A stretch of 64,000 nt of DNA from Zanthoxylum bungeanum (GCA_019454045.1 SKCR01041861.1:1-64000), one strand, 5' to 3'. Positions 24,158 through 35,700 are shown, counted from the stretch's first letter. Notes: generated from the sequence alone by a model not told the origin. Made by a program: numbers and translations.

Positions 24158-25116
24158 TTACTACACAAGAAACTATTATCTCTAGAGAATTATATCCTAA
24201 AATTGATATCTATTTGGATTACCTATCGTGACTTAATAACTAAGTCACTAACCATTTTGATCTTTCAAGGAAATTGGAACAACAGTTCCCGATGGTTTAG
24301 ACTAATCTAACAATATCCTAGCCTACTCTTAATCTAGAACATATTCTAGATTTCTGCAACCATAAGTGAAGTCAGATAACATATATAAAATATGCATACA
24401 GTGGATAAAAAATTGATTCTATCTACATAATAGAATAAGGAAAACATAAGTGGCAATTTTTATAATATTACACACTGCCTTAATTATGGATTTTTAACCC
24501 AGCAGTGTCTCCCACTACTTTACGTAATACCATAATCCCCAACGGAAAATGAGAATTGAATAATTAAATTGAATTCCATAGTGAGAAATAGATCATATGA
24601 ATATATTTTGCTCACAACTTTGGCATGTTCTCGCCTATGTATATTCACAGGTAGACAACTTATTGTCAATCATACTCACTGTGACTCCTGATTTTGCTCC
24701 TGACCGTTTCTCATCACAGGAGGCGTATCAAGGCTTCACTTGTCAATGAAAAACTCAAGCTACTAATGTAGTCCTAACAGTTTTGGCACGTTCAGGAATC
24801 TACTTTCACTTGAATTTGTCTAATATCAAATATATATCTGGTACGAATAAATTTCCATCGACTATATCCTCACAGATTTGGCACGTTCTCGGATATATCC
24901 ACAGAAATTTATTTATGTCTGCATTGACAAGGCGAACCAAGAAATAAGTATTCATAGTACTAGTTAGTATACTGTCTTATTTAACGAGGATTTTCCTAAA
25001 TTTTCAAACATTCCGAAATTAATCAAATTAATTTCACATGCATATGCATATAATAAAATTGGATTAAATATCACATATCAAGTATGAAACATGTAATGTA
25101 TATAGGATCATACTCA
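24158..25116 (-). other. element C leader region
   Basis: Non-coding sequence between solo LTR E and the primer-binding site of C. The part from about 24,480 on resembles the leader of B at 35,500-35,700 and 47,554-47,990: CTTTACGTAAT, CATAATCCCC, repeated 'TTTGGCACGTT' phrases, 'AGGCTTCACTTGTCAATGA'. The same GGCACGTTC phrases also occur (in opposite sense) after the PBS of element A. Confidence 0.7.
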
Positions 25117-25127
25117 CTCTAATACCA
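25117..25127 (-). other. element C primer-binding site
   Basis: Minus-strand TGGTATTAGAG, one base different from the tRNA-iMet-complementary TGGTATCAGAG used by most plant copia elements. It sits two bases from the 5' LTR end. Confidence 0.8.
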
Positions 25128-25129
25128 TT

Positions 25130-26481
25130 TATTGGGGTCGGGCTCGGGCGAAATCGTAACTTTAAAACTTTAAAACTTACTGAATAAATTATTGAATACC
25201 CCATACGAATAATTCATTCATATTTCACCTAAACATATTATATCCGATATCAAATAACGACATAAATAATTTAGAAATCATCGCGAAACTTTTACGAAAA
25301 TATTTTTCCGCAAAATAGTATAAAATACATTTTTGGCCGAATCGACCAACCAATACACATGGGGCTGCCCATGTCAGTTCCAATAGTACTTGGGAAGTTC
25401 ATGGGCTGCTCGTACAGTGACCAATTCAAAGTTTGGGCAGCCGTTATCCGGTAAGCCCGAAACTCACCCAGTAAAGTCATTTTTCATCGTTTTCGCATAT
25501 TTTCACTCCGAAATAATTATCGGTAATTATTCTAAAGCCCAATACACATCCAATATATTTAAATAAAATATTTTTCATCACCAAATTTCCAGAATTTTCA
25601 GATCTGATCTGGATGTAAAAATATTCATTTTTCATACTTTAAATCCAATTTTCTCAACATTAATCATATTAATATTTACACCAAGCAAAGCCACCATCAA
25701 GGAAGAACTCAAGAACAATTCTAGGTATTATTAGAGTGGTCATAACACTGTAGAATGGCAACAAGTCATCAAATGATCAAAAGCGAGATTGGTAACCATT
25801 AACAAGCTTACTTTAATTATCACACATCCATATATCCTTTTATCAACCTTTCAAGAATCTCAACACAAAATCAAGAGAGTGAAAAATAAAACTTACATCA
25901 TATTTTAAGCTAAGTAATCATAGGAACAATTTCCAATTCAAAGAAATGAAGAAATTACCTTTGATTTCATGTTTTCTTTGAAATTTTCCTTTAGCCTTTT
26001 GCTTTTTCTCTCAACTCTCTTACTTTTGTATTCTTGAAATGCTTAACCTAATTTTACAAATAAAAAATGAACCCTTATATATGTTTAACCCTTGGCCGAA
26101 AATTTGGAGGAAAAAGGAAAAAATATATTTTGTATTTTAACCAAATTAAAGAAGCAAAATTCATTTTTAACATCTTTTCCATAAATGTAATTAAGTCAAA
26201 CTATTACACTATAATTATTTCCTAACATAAATATCACTTTAGATATTTTTATTTTAATTACATTAATTATTTAACAATTAAATAATTAAATAATTACTTA
26301 AATATAAATATCTAAATATATGTATCATATTTACTTTAAATAATCAATATATATATATATATATATATAATATGTCAAATATCTTATTTGACAATTAATT
26401 AATTTTTATTTAATAAAATCATATATTAAATATAAATACATATTAATTAGGAAATGACTGAAAGGTCCCTAAGTATGTATT
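25130..26481 (-). mobile_element. element C 5' LTR, truncated
   Basis: It matches the 3' LTR of C from 14,210 to about 15,550 (TATTGGGGTC.., GGGCTGCCC.., ..TGAAAGGTCCCTAAGTATG). About 1.1 kb of the LTR's outer part is missing. At about 26,481 the sequence passes directly into the interior of B's 3' LTR. Confidence 0.85.
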
Positions 26482-26684
26482 AAACTATTGAGCCTACTAC
26501 TGAGCCGGGTTGACCCGATCACCTGGGAAGTAACCAATCAACTCGTAGACAGTCCAAATAGTGAACAATTCACTATTTGGACAGCCTTCACACGGTAAGT
26601 CCGTTTCTTACGTAATTTAATCATTTTCGCGAATTTTCAACTCGGAACTTTTTCCAGTATTTATTCAACACCCAATACATATCA
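26482..26684 (-). mobile_element. element B 3' LTR, middle piece
   Basis: AGCCGGGTTGACCCG.., GTGAACAATTCACTATTTGG and CTTTTTCCAGTATTTATTCA match B's 5' LTR at about 48,245-48,415. It is bounded on the left by the C/B deletion junction and on the right by solo LTR G2. Confidence 0.85.
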
Positions 26685-26903
26685 TGTAACATCCCGCATG
26701 ATGCCAAGATGCTATCGGAAGGAGACATGAAAACCCATCTCCATAAGCCTTTGATGCTAGTAAAATTTCTGCATGACATCTGCTAAAAATCATGCAACCT
26801 GGATAAACTTTCTAAATCATTTTATCTAAAAACTTTCTAAATCACATAAAACTTTGTAAATCATTTTATCTGAAAACTTTAAAAGTCAATGTAATAACTT
26901 GGT

Positions 26904-27447
26904 GATTAGGGGCGTTACTTATCGCCGTACCCCTAAGCACCTGTCTGAAATCCTCTGTAAAATCTGATGTTTAGGGGCGTTACGTATCGCCGTCCCCATA
27001 AGCATGTGTCTGATATCCTCTATAAAATCTGATGTTTAGGGGCGTTACGTATCGCCATCCCCCACAATATTAAGGCTGAGATCTAGAGGCATTAGTTATT
27101 GCCGTACCTCTAGTCCCGAATCTGGATATGCACTTGAGTCTAGGGGTGTTACGTATCGCCGTCCTCCTTTCTCGAACATGTATTTGTCCATGTCACTGAA
27201 ATAAGGATCCAGAGGCGTTACGTATCGCCATCCCTCTAGTCCTGGATCTGTATATGTCCATGTCACTGAAAAAAATTCAGGGGCTTTACGTACCGCTGTC
27301 CCTCTGGTCTTGGATTTGCATCTGTCCATGTCACTGAAACTAGGATCTAGGGGCGTTACGTATTGCCATCCCTCTAGTCCTGGATCTTTATATGTCCATG
27401 TCACTGAAATTAGGATTTAGGAGCGTTACGTATCACCATCCTCCTGA
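26904..27447. repeat. G2 hairpin-unit array (9 units)
   Basis: Nine copies of the G-type hairpin unit spaced 50-75 bases apart. From 27,140 on they sit in a roughly 70-bp tandem repeat with TGTCCATGTCACTGAAA between units. Arms vary but remain complementary: TTAGGGG/CCCCTAA near 26,905, CTAGAGG/CCTCTAG near 27,083, AGAGG/CCTCT near 27,211, AGGAG/CTCCT near 27,420. Confidence 0.85.
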
Positions 27448-28548
27448 TCCTGGATCTGTATCTTTCCATGTGCACTGTGTCTCTATCTAGGTATGCAAAA
27501 TACATATGCATCATCATAGCAACCAAATGAACATGTAAGTCATGCGATGCGATGCAATGCTATGTAATGCCATTATCCATATACACATTAGCATAGTTAG
27601 CTACAATCAATCACAAACTGGTGACATCTCAGTCATCCCATACATACAAAGTGGGTGGGCCCGTGCCATATTTCAACAAACACATCCATATAACTCGCAT
27701 GTGTCATCAAACATATAAACACATTTCATACAACTGGACCCACACTCAGATCAAAACTGTTTTAGCCTAAAAACCAAGCTGAAGATAAAAAAACTTCATT
27801 AAAATTCTTTTACATCTCAAGTACTGAAACATGTTTTACTTGAAGATATGTTTATCTTTGAAAATGAAACAACAGGTTATACTAAAAATTTCATGTTGAA
27901 ACTAGCTTATTAAAACTTAAACATAACAATATATCAAACATAATCAATCAAACATAATGTCATCACCAAATAATTATCAGATGCATCACTGGGAAACATA
28001 ATTCCGGTATGGAGTTTGACTGCATAAGTTATTTGATATACTCCTTAAAAATCTAATTACATAAACATCATTTATGTCTATTTATAATTCTCAATACAAG
28101 AATAAGCGTCACTGTTACATCGAGGTTGTCAAAGACACACACTAATGCTGGTACATCTATAACTGGAAGTCAAGTGTCGATTTTGTATTTGTTCCTCTTA
28201 TAGCTTGCTATCTAGAAACCCGACACTAAGCATACTTTCAGACAATCTGTTTCAATACGTGCTCTTTACGAATCTCATTGACTATACCTCTAGAAACTCT
28301 CATATCATGCTTTCTAAGACTTCATAACTACTGTTATATATTTTTTATGAGCCTGGAATCTATACACATATCTATATACATATCTAAACACACAATCAAC
28401 TATCGTACCTTGTCTACCTAAAGCGAGTCCACAATGAGGTACTTACATGGGGTCTATGCTATCATTTCCTTTATTTTTTTCCGATCTGTAACACAAAATA
28501 TGGATGGTTAGGGTCGTTAATCACAGAAAACTAACTGATAGCATAAAC

Positions 28549-28702
28549 TCCCCAACTTTTCAGGAAAACCCAAATTAAATCAGTTTTCAGTTATTTCCGT
28601 TTGATTACTCATAATACATCCAACTCCCCAACTTTTCAGGAAAACCCAAATTAAATCAGTTTTCAGTGATTTCAGTTTGATTACTCATAATACATCCAAT
28701 AA
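28549..28702. repeat. 77-bp tandem duplication in G2
   Basis: CTCCCCAACTTTTCAGGAAA and the following ~57 bases, ending ATTACTCATAATACATCCAA, occur twice head to tail, differing at about two or three positions. Confidence 0.9.
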
Positions 28703-29828
28703 AACATTTTTAATAACATTAGATTCCATTTCCGGCTAAAATCCAGAAAACCTTCTGAAAAGTCTGAAAACGTTGCGAACAAATCCGGAACTTTTCGGAT
28801 CCTTCCCCTTCCACCTAGAACACATATAGTTCTCATATTACATCATTATACATTTTTCTATGTCAATCCAGTAGCTCAAATATGCAAATTACACGTTTCT
28901 AGAAAATCTTACGAAATGTTTCCGAAAACGCTACAGAAGGATCCTAAGCCCTCGATGGCATATACGGACTCCAAACGGTCCCACGAACGTGCTGGAATTG
29001 ACCAAATTTCTATCGGAGCTACTGTTCATTCATGGGTCAATATTCACCACCGTTTTACCTGCAACCGTGCAAGGAATAGAAAATCCATCACTGTCAACTT
29101 GTAGTACTCTCCGAGAGTTTCGATTTGGCGGGTAGCTCAGGTCGTGAAATGAAATGATGAGCCAGGAACGGAAAGTTGAAGTCATGTCTTTTTGCCCCCT
29201 TTTTCTCGCTGCTTCGGCGGCCAAAAGGAGAATCACCGACCACCACGTGGCCGGCCTGGCCTGGACAAAGCCGGCGGTGCTTGCGCGTACCGCCGGGGGT
29301 GGCCGGTCGGCCGTGCCTCGTCTACCATTTCTTTCTGTATCTTCTCTCGTCTCTCACGTCTTGTGTATATGCTTAGGGGGATGTTTTTATAATAATCAGG
29401 AACTTTTGGCTTTTTATAATAAATTACAATCTGGTCCTCGTATTATTGCCTTTTGCCCTATAACATAGGGCTGCAACTAAAATCAGCTAAATCGAGGACC
29501 TTCTGCTCGAAATTTGGAAAGGTGTTCAACACGAAAGTTGTTCGCCTCGAAAACACGAGCCTGATGGTTTAACAATCACCTCGATCTAAGTTTGTTTGCT
29601 ATTTTTATAGCTGAAATAACAAACTTTCTTCGTAAATAATAATATACGTAAATCGCATAAGCGATTCTTTCATATCACGCGATTTCCAATACATCAAATC
29701 TCTATTTTAAAATATTTCGAGCTATATTTCAACACTTAAACTCTTATTCTTCGATATAATCTCATTTCGAGACCCGATCTACAGTACAAAATCCTTCCGG
29801 AAGAGTTTTCGACTTTTTGGATATTACA

Positions 29829-31365
29829 TATCCGAACATCATCTTTTACTGACCAAAAAAAATATTTTTCCAGTTCTGATCCATAATTTAGAATTATCCA
29901 TTTTTCATGTAAAATTCCAATTTCTCATGAATCTCATCAAATTAATCAAATTAATTTATACCATTTTAAAGTCACCACAAATAAAATCTCAAGAACAATT
30001 CTAGGCATCATATGAGTGGGTACAACACTTTAGAATGACAATATCATATCTTGAATCTAATTCAATAATTAATTCCAAATCACACATGTTTAATCAAAGA
30101 AAACAAAGGTCATTATTAAAATCCAACAATAAAAAAAATTTAGAAACAAATATATTATCTAATAATATACTTGAAACATGTAATATATATATCAAATACA
30201 TATCGACATGCTTAGGAAAAATAATTTCCAAAATAAGAAACAAGAACCTTACCATAATCAAATTAAACTTTTAATTTTTGCTTCAAGGTTTTTCATAGTC
30301 TTCTCCTTTTGGTGTTCTTCCTTTGTAACTAACCCTAACTTTTTCTTTATCTTCTCAACTCTTTGAGAAAATGGTTAAACCAAAAAATGAAAACACATTT
30401 TTCCATTTTAATTCACCATAGATGAAAATTGAGGGCCTTTTAAGTCATTTACGAAGTCCAATTCTTGGTCCAAAAAATTACACACATTTTATCTTATGTA
30501 AATAAGATTAAGTAACTAATTTTGAGTTGAACCATACAAGTCAAGATCATTGCATATATTTAATCCATCTGTCATAGACAATCCGAACTGTTACGGAGAT
30601 ATAGAATAACACCAAATCTCCGCTATAAACAATTCTAAAATGTAGCGACATAATCGTGATTCTCCAAAAAAAAATACTCGGAACTCGTTTCTGAATTATT
30701 TCTCAGCCAATGATTTTAAAGAATCATTGATTGGATACTTAAATCTCGTACACGAGACTAACAAATCCTCACTGGATACATAATAAGATATCGTAAGTAT
30801 CTGTCCCTACCCAACGAACATGTGGAAATCTGATCTTAAAATATCGATGACGTGACTGCCATCAAAGTGTGGAGGATATCTTATATATCTACAATGGTAT
30901 CTCAAGTCAAAGGAGCTAATATGCTACTTGACTCGAGAAGATTCATTTTGACGTTGGTGTACCATAAATTAGAAATATTCAAGTGAGTCGTTCAATATTT
31001 ATCCAATAAATACCTACATGTCTATATGAGTCTCTCTAAGACTCATGGTTAACTGAGATGAGCCATTAGAACTATTCTAATATATGACATGTACCAGTCT
31101 TACGGGTTTACTAACCGACTATGTATGTAAACCTTGACAATGAGATATTTTAAGAATGAATCATGTTGTAATGTTCCTTATTGTTCGTTACGACGCTTTT
31201 GCAACTACATTACAATAACTCATTCTATGGGATATTTACGTCTTTACCATTAAATAAAAGATTATATTGATGAAAGTACTAAATTTATTCAAAATTAAAT
31301 ATAAAAGTGCAATGTATTTACAATAACTACTTCAAAAATTGGCGCGTCGAGCATTTACTCTAATA
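29829..31365 (-). mobile_element. element B 3' LTR, main piece
   Basis: It matches B's 5' LTR (about 48,420-50,410) in order but lacks about 457 bases corresponding to 49,118-49,574. It contains the shared core (GATGACGTGACTGCCATCAA near 30,847). The outer end reads ..TTTACTCTAATA and abuts the polypurine tract. The frame at 30,035-30,274 has a counterpart in the 5' LTR at 48,688-49,014 only because the LTRs are duplicates. Confidence 0.88.
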
Positions 31366-31380
31366 ATTTCTCTCACTTGC
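31366..31380 (-). other. element B polypurine tract
   Basis: Minus-strand GCAAGTGAGAGAAAT lies directly upstream of the 3' LTR. It is equivalent to the canonical copia tract GCAAGTGGGAG seen for C and D. Confidence 0.85.
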
Positions 31381-31668
31381 TTTAGTGCCAGTTTTGATAG
31401 TATCTAATACACACTGCCTCCACATGCCTATCGTATATTCTAGGAGGTAAGACCTTCATAAGTGGGTTTGCTACATTGTCCTCTCCAGGTATCTTACAGA
31501 TGACAAAGACTCATCGAGCGATGATCTCGCGAATAATGTGGCATGCTTCGACTTTTGATGCGCTATTGGTTCTTTTGCTTGTGCGACGACACCACTATTA
31601 TCACAAATCAAAGGGATCGAATCCTCGATGATTGGGATAAATCCCAACTCTGTGATAAAGTTTCTAAT

Positions 31669-32251
31669 CTATACAGCTTCTTTTACAGCATTAGATGTCG
31701 TAATATATTCCGCCTCAGTGGTGGAATCAACTGTATATCCTTGCTTGGAACTTTTCCACCAGACTGCTGCATTATTAAGAGTAAATACAAAACCTAATGT
31801 ACACTTTCTATCATCAGGATTTGACTGAAATTCAGAATCTGTATACCCTTTAATCTGTAAATCACCACCTCCATAAATAAGAAACTTACCCTTAATACCT
31901 TTAAGATACTTGAGGATATGTTTAACAACCATCCAATGATCGTTAATTAGATTAGCCTGATATCTGCTAGTAACACTTACTGCCTGACTAATATCAAGTC
32001 TCATACATAATGCTTCATAAGCATGATGCATATGGTTGACTAGACATTATAGTATTTTCATCTTTCTTTTGAGGGCACATCTTTTTTGAAAGATGAATGC
32101 CATATCGAAAATGTATGTTAGCAATTTTACAATTTCTAAAGTTATACATATCTAAGATCTTATCTATGTACAATAGTCTAATCAACCTCATTTCTCTATC
32201 TCTATAGAGTTTTATACCAAGTACATATGAGGCCTCTCCCAGGTCTTTCAT
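31669..32251 (-). pseudogene. element B RNase H and C-terminal reverse transcriptase remnant
   Basis: Two overlapping minus-strand frames give the end of a copia polyprotein: MKDLGEASYVLGIKLYRDRE (32,015-32,251), then the RNase H region DHWMVVKHILKYLKGIKG, KGYTDSEFQSNPDDRKC and DSTTEAEYITTSNAVKEAV (31,669-32,031). The DSTTEAEY block carries the RNase H acidic residues. A frameshift separates the two and the terminal ~100 residues are degraded. It is closely similar to element A at 44,066-45,067, so A and B are of one lineage, which looks Angela/Tork-like. Confidence 0.88.
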
Positions 32252-32990
32252 AGAGAAGTTCTTACAGAGATATGCGTTAACACCTTACATCATCCCAAGA
32301 TTAGTCCCAAAGATCAAGATATCATCAACATATCGTACCAAGAACAGTACCATGCTCCCACTGACATTCTTATAAACATAAGGTTCCTTTTAGTTTTTGA
32401 GAAAATCATACAATCTAATTACAACATCAAAATAAAGATTCCAACTTCGTGATGTTTGTTTAAGTCTATAAATGGACTTCTCAAGATTACATATCATGCC
32501 TGAATTTTGGTTGGAAACAAAACCCTCTGGATGTTCCATGTAGATTTCTTCATCAAGAAACCCATTAAGAAAAGCGATTTTGACATCCATTTGCCAAATA
32601 TCATAATCATGGTAAGCAGAGATAGCCAATAAAATCCAAATAGACTTTAGCATCACTATTGGTGAAGAGGTTTCATCATAGTCCACACATGGCCTCTGAG
32701 TATAACCTTTAGGAACCAGTCAGGACTTGAAGGTTTCAACCTTCCCATCAGGCCCTTGTTTCCTTTTGTAAACCCATTTACAACCAACGGGAGCAATTCC
32801 TTCGGGAAAGGAACCAAGTTCCAAACTCGATTCTCATGCATAGAGTCTAATTCAGATTTAATAGCTTCCTCCCACTTAGCGGAGTCAATGTCTAACATTT
32901 CTTCTCTGTAGGTACATGGGCTGGTCTTCTTTGTAAGGAGTACATCGAGACTTTTATCATGTATCAAATACAAGTGATCTGAAGGTCTCG
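32252..32990 (-). pseudogene. element B reverse transcriptase remnant
   Basis: Frames 32,656-32,973 and 32,390-32,686 give AKWEEAIKSELDSMHENRVW, then (shifted) MLKSIWILLAISAYHDYDIW, MDVKIAFLNGFLDEEIYMEH and SIYRLKQTSRSWN. The catalytic YVDD region reads in another frame around 32,300-32,340 (minus sense 'ILFLVRYVDDILIFGTNLG'). There are at least three frameshifts or stops. Compared with A, the conserved KWVYKRK segment is frameshifted. Confidence 0.85.
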
Positions 32991-33054
32991 ATATCCTAGT
33001 ACACCTACGGAGAAAGGATGTAGAAGGTTCTGTACCTACCTGAATTTCATGTTC

Positions 33055-33867
33055 CTATGTCGTTCTGTCCTCTACAAGTTGAACTTCTTCAAGCTCAACC
33101 CTTCTATGATTACCACATTTCGCTAAGAATTCTTCCTTAAGCAATCTGGCGAATCGAGCTATGAACACATTTCGATGCTTGGGATCAGAGAATTGATATC
33201 CTTTGGAATTCGAAAGATATATAACAAACCTAACCTTTTGCTTTTGAGGAAAACGTTTATCATATTGCATCACTTTAACGTACGCATGACAACCCTAAAC
33301 TCTAACATAGTTAAGATTCAGTTTCCTACCAACCCATATCTCATATAGAATAGTAGGAACATCTTTAGATGAAACCCTATTCAGTAGATGGGCAGCAGTT
33401 AGAAGAGCATAGCCCCACAAAAAGTAAGGCAGATCTGTAAAACTCGACATATATGAAACCATATCCAATAAAGTCCAATTTCTCCTTTCGGATACTCCAT
33501 TGTGTTATGGAGTACCCAGAGGAGTATATTGAGTGAGAATCTTGTTCTGTTTAAGATACTTTGTGAACTCGATACTCATATATTCACCACATCGATCCGA
33601 TCGAAGGAATTTGATGAATTTACCAGTCTTCTTTTCAACTTCATTTCAGAATTCCTTGAACTTTTTAAAGGTATTCAATTTATGTTTCATCAGATAAACA
33701 TAACCATACCATGATATGTCATCAGTAAAGGTCACAAAGTATGAATAACCACTATGAGCATTATGACTTATAAGACCATATGCATCACTATGTACGAGTT
33801 CTAGTAGGTCATTGGCTCGATGTCCAACACCAGTAAATGGGGTTTTAATCATTTTACCTGAATACAA
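33055..33867 (-). pseudogene. element B integrase remnant
   Basis: 33,646-33,867 reads MTKTPFTGVGHRA-like sequence followed by LLELVHSDAYGLISHNAHSG and YSYFVTFTDDISWYGYVYLM, the start of the DDE integrase core (first Asp in HSD). The rest is frameshifted, and 33,055-33,273 gives the downstream linker (RNVFIARFARLLKEEFL). The plus-strand frame 33,502-33,714 is its shadow. Confidence 0.82.
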
Positions 33868-33968
33868 GATTCACAAGTTGGATAAGGTTGTATGGTAAGA
33901 TTCTTAATCAGACCATTCTTAACCAATTGGGTTAGGCGTCATACACATATATTTCCTAGCCGCACATG

Positions 33969-34095
33969 CTAAAATTCAGTACCAGTTATATTAGAATTAC
34001 TACATTTATTATTCCCTATTTCATAGACATCTCTAATAGCATGTAAAACATAATGACCGTTTGAATTTGAACATTTATGTAACAAAACACAATTC

Positions 34096-34150
<55 letters not shown>

Positions 34151-34352
34151 AACAGTTCTTAATAAGTACATGATATCCTTTTGTATCTAATACCAACAAT
34201 GAGATAATATTTACCATATAATCAGACACAAAAACATAGTCTATCAAAATAATACTGCCACGAGATAGTCGAATCTCATATTCACCAACAACTATTGCAG
34301 CTAGATAATCTCTATTCCCAAAATGCAACTGCATCTTCCTAGGATTCAGCAT
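33969..34352 (-). pseudogene. element B protease/pre-integrase region with in-frame (TA)n
   Basis: It reads RGSIILIDYVFVSDYMVNIIS, SLLVLDTKGYHVLIKNCSLY and later MNCVLLHKCSNSNGHYVLHA, the region between protease and the integrase zinc finger. A (TA)n run of about 50 bases (34,098-34,147) is translated as repeated Ile-Tyr pairs without breaking this frame. The corresponding region of A reads 'FVPGYVENIISLFVLDT'. Confidence 0.8.
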
Positions 34353-34467
34353 CCTACTGGCCTTCAGTCCCTACAACGAATTACAGATGTGAGTAGGACA
34401 AGCAGAATTTAAAACCCATCCAGAACTAATGTCTGATAGAAGCAATGTAGTCTGGGTAGTTCCTTCT

Positions 34468-35283
34468 CTAATGCCCAATCTTGCCATAGTGGTGGCACTT
34501 GTCCTCGGCGACCTTCTTCTTTGACTTGCTAGGCTTCACTACCTTTCCTTTAGGAGAGATACTAGAATTAGTCTTCTTTGCCTTTTTCTTCTCATTCTTT
34601 CCCGATTTCAAAGATTGTGAAGAAGAATAACCAAACAAAGAGGACTTAGTAATGAGTGTCGGTACACCTTTCTTAATATCCTCCACCGCATTCTGCATCA
34701 TCATTTGCAGCTGACTATAGGAACATTGAATGTTGAAGTTCATGATAATCTGAGAATATGATGGTGGGAGTGAGCCTAGAATCAGATTCCGGCCCAAAGT
34801 CTCATTCAGTTGGAAGTCACATCTCCTAAGCTGCTCGATGAGATCCATCATGTTCAGGACATGTGGACTCATTAGCTTACCATCAGCCAGACGAGTGTGG
34901 AACAGTTCCATTGTGATTTTATATACCAGGGCTTGCTCCTGGTTCAGGAATAACTCCTCAAGCTGAGTAATAACGTTGAAGGAGTCATGCATATCCACAT
35001 ATTGCCTATTCAGATCAAGAGACATAGAACAGAGAATCAGTTACCTGACTCTCAGGTCATCGTCTCTCCATTTTAAAAAATCTCCATCTCCTCTGGGGTT
35101 GACTCTAGAGCAATATCCAAAGGTACTAGATTATCCAGCACATATTTCAGCTTCTCTGATCTCAAGACAATCTTAAAATCTCATTCCCATTCATAAATAT
35201 TCCCATTCATAAATATTTTCAGAGCCAACTGGTTTGTTTGCGTCAAGAACACGTGCAAAAGGATTAGAAGCTGTTGATGCCAT
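34468..35283 (-). pseudogene. element B gag (capsid and zinc knuckle) remnant
   Basis: The start ATG at 35,281-35,283 (MASTASNPFARVLDANKPVG) is followed by a frameshifted stretch, then an open 185-codon part (34,468-35,025) with LFLNQEQALVYKITMELFHT, SPHVLNMMDLIEQLRRCDF, ILGSLPPSYSQIIMNFNIQ and a Lys/Ser-rich linker. The zinc knuckle reads CHHYGKIGH: the second cysteine of CX2CX4HX4C is replaced by tyrosine, so the RNA-binding knuckle is broken. Confidence 0.87.
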
Positions 35284-35495
35284 CACAAAACATAACAAAA
35301 GAAAATAAAAATGAACAAATATAGTAATTTCATTGATATCGTACAACATCTAACAGATCCAACTGGTTTGTTTGCGTCAAGGACGCGTGTAAAAGGATTA
35401 GAAGCTATTTCTGCCATCACAAAACATAACAAAAGAAAATAAAAATGAACAAATATAGTAATTTCATTGATATCGTACAACATCTAACAGATCAT
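35227..35495. repeat. 135-bp tandem duplication over the gag start of B
   Basis: The segment AACTGGTTTGTTTGCGTCAA..ATGCCATCACAAAACATAAC..ACATCTAACAGATC occurs twice (start-codon copies at 35,281 and 35,416). The gag start codon and first ~19 codons are thus duplicated. The upstream copy reads MAEIASNPFTRVLDANKPVG and runs into the leader. A second, 17-bp duplication (CATTCATAAATATTCCC) lies at about 35,190-35,216. Confidence 0.88.
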
Positions 35496-35700
35496 GGATT
35501 TTTAATCTAAAGATGCCATCTCACTACTTTACGTAATTTCATAATCCCCAAACAAAATACGAGAACTCAATAATTAAATTAAAATTCTATAATAGGAAGT
35601 GGATCCTACGAATATATTTCGACACAAAGCTTTGGCACGTTATGTATGTTCGCGAGTAGATAACAATTATCAATCACATCAAATGTGACTCCTAATTTAG

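Larger units (their letters stand above)
14210..25129 (-). mobile_element. element C: coding-less LTR retrotransposon body with 3' LTR
   Basis: C has a 3' LTR (14,210-16,655), a polypurine tract (16,656-16,670, minus GCAAGTGGGAGAAAT), an interior, a primer-binding site (25,117-25,127, minus TGGTATTAGAG) and a truncated 5' LTR (25,130 to about 26,481). After subtracting G3 and E, the interior is some 4 kb and has no gag or pol similarity and no frame above 60 codons between 18,432 and 21,509. The leader next to the primer-binding site (about 24,480-25,116) resembles that of B, for example CACTACTTTACGTAAT..CATAATCCCC in both. This fits a large non-autonomous element (LARD-like) mobilised by a B-like relative. 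An old element that lost gag-pol after insertion is less likely, because PBS, leader and PPT remain. Confidence 0.75.
26685..29828 (+). mobile_element. G2: TGTAACATCCC-type solo LTR, 3.1 kb
   Basis: It runs from TGTAACATCCCGCATGATGC to ..TTTTTGGATATTACA, with TGTAA/TTACA inverted ends. The flanks are TATCA (26,680-26,684) and TATCC (29,829-29,833), and B's intact LTR reads TATCC at this site. It contains nine hairpin units (26,904-27,447), a 77-bp tandem duplication and no internal retrotransposon genes. The start resembles G1 and G3, but the end region differs, so it is a separate subfamily. The ends are of the kind seen in Ty3/gypsy LTRs; the lineage is not determined. Frames at 27,096-27,404 and 29,154-29,468 are non-coding. 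Confidence 0.82.

Noticed and set aside
27096..27404. 102-codon minus-strand frame with repeated VTPLDP
   Set aside because: It is a translation of the G2 hairpin repeats; the protein periodicity mirrors the DNA repeat. The same applies to 36,382-36,576.
29154..29468. 104-codon plus-strand frame in a GC-richer patch
   Set aside because: It lies inside solo LTR G2 and overlaps two other open frames over the same GC-rich patch; there is no domain.
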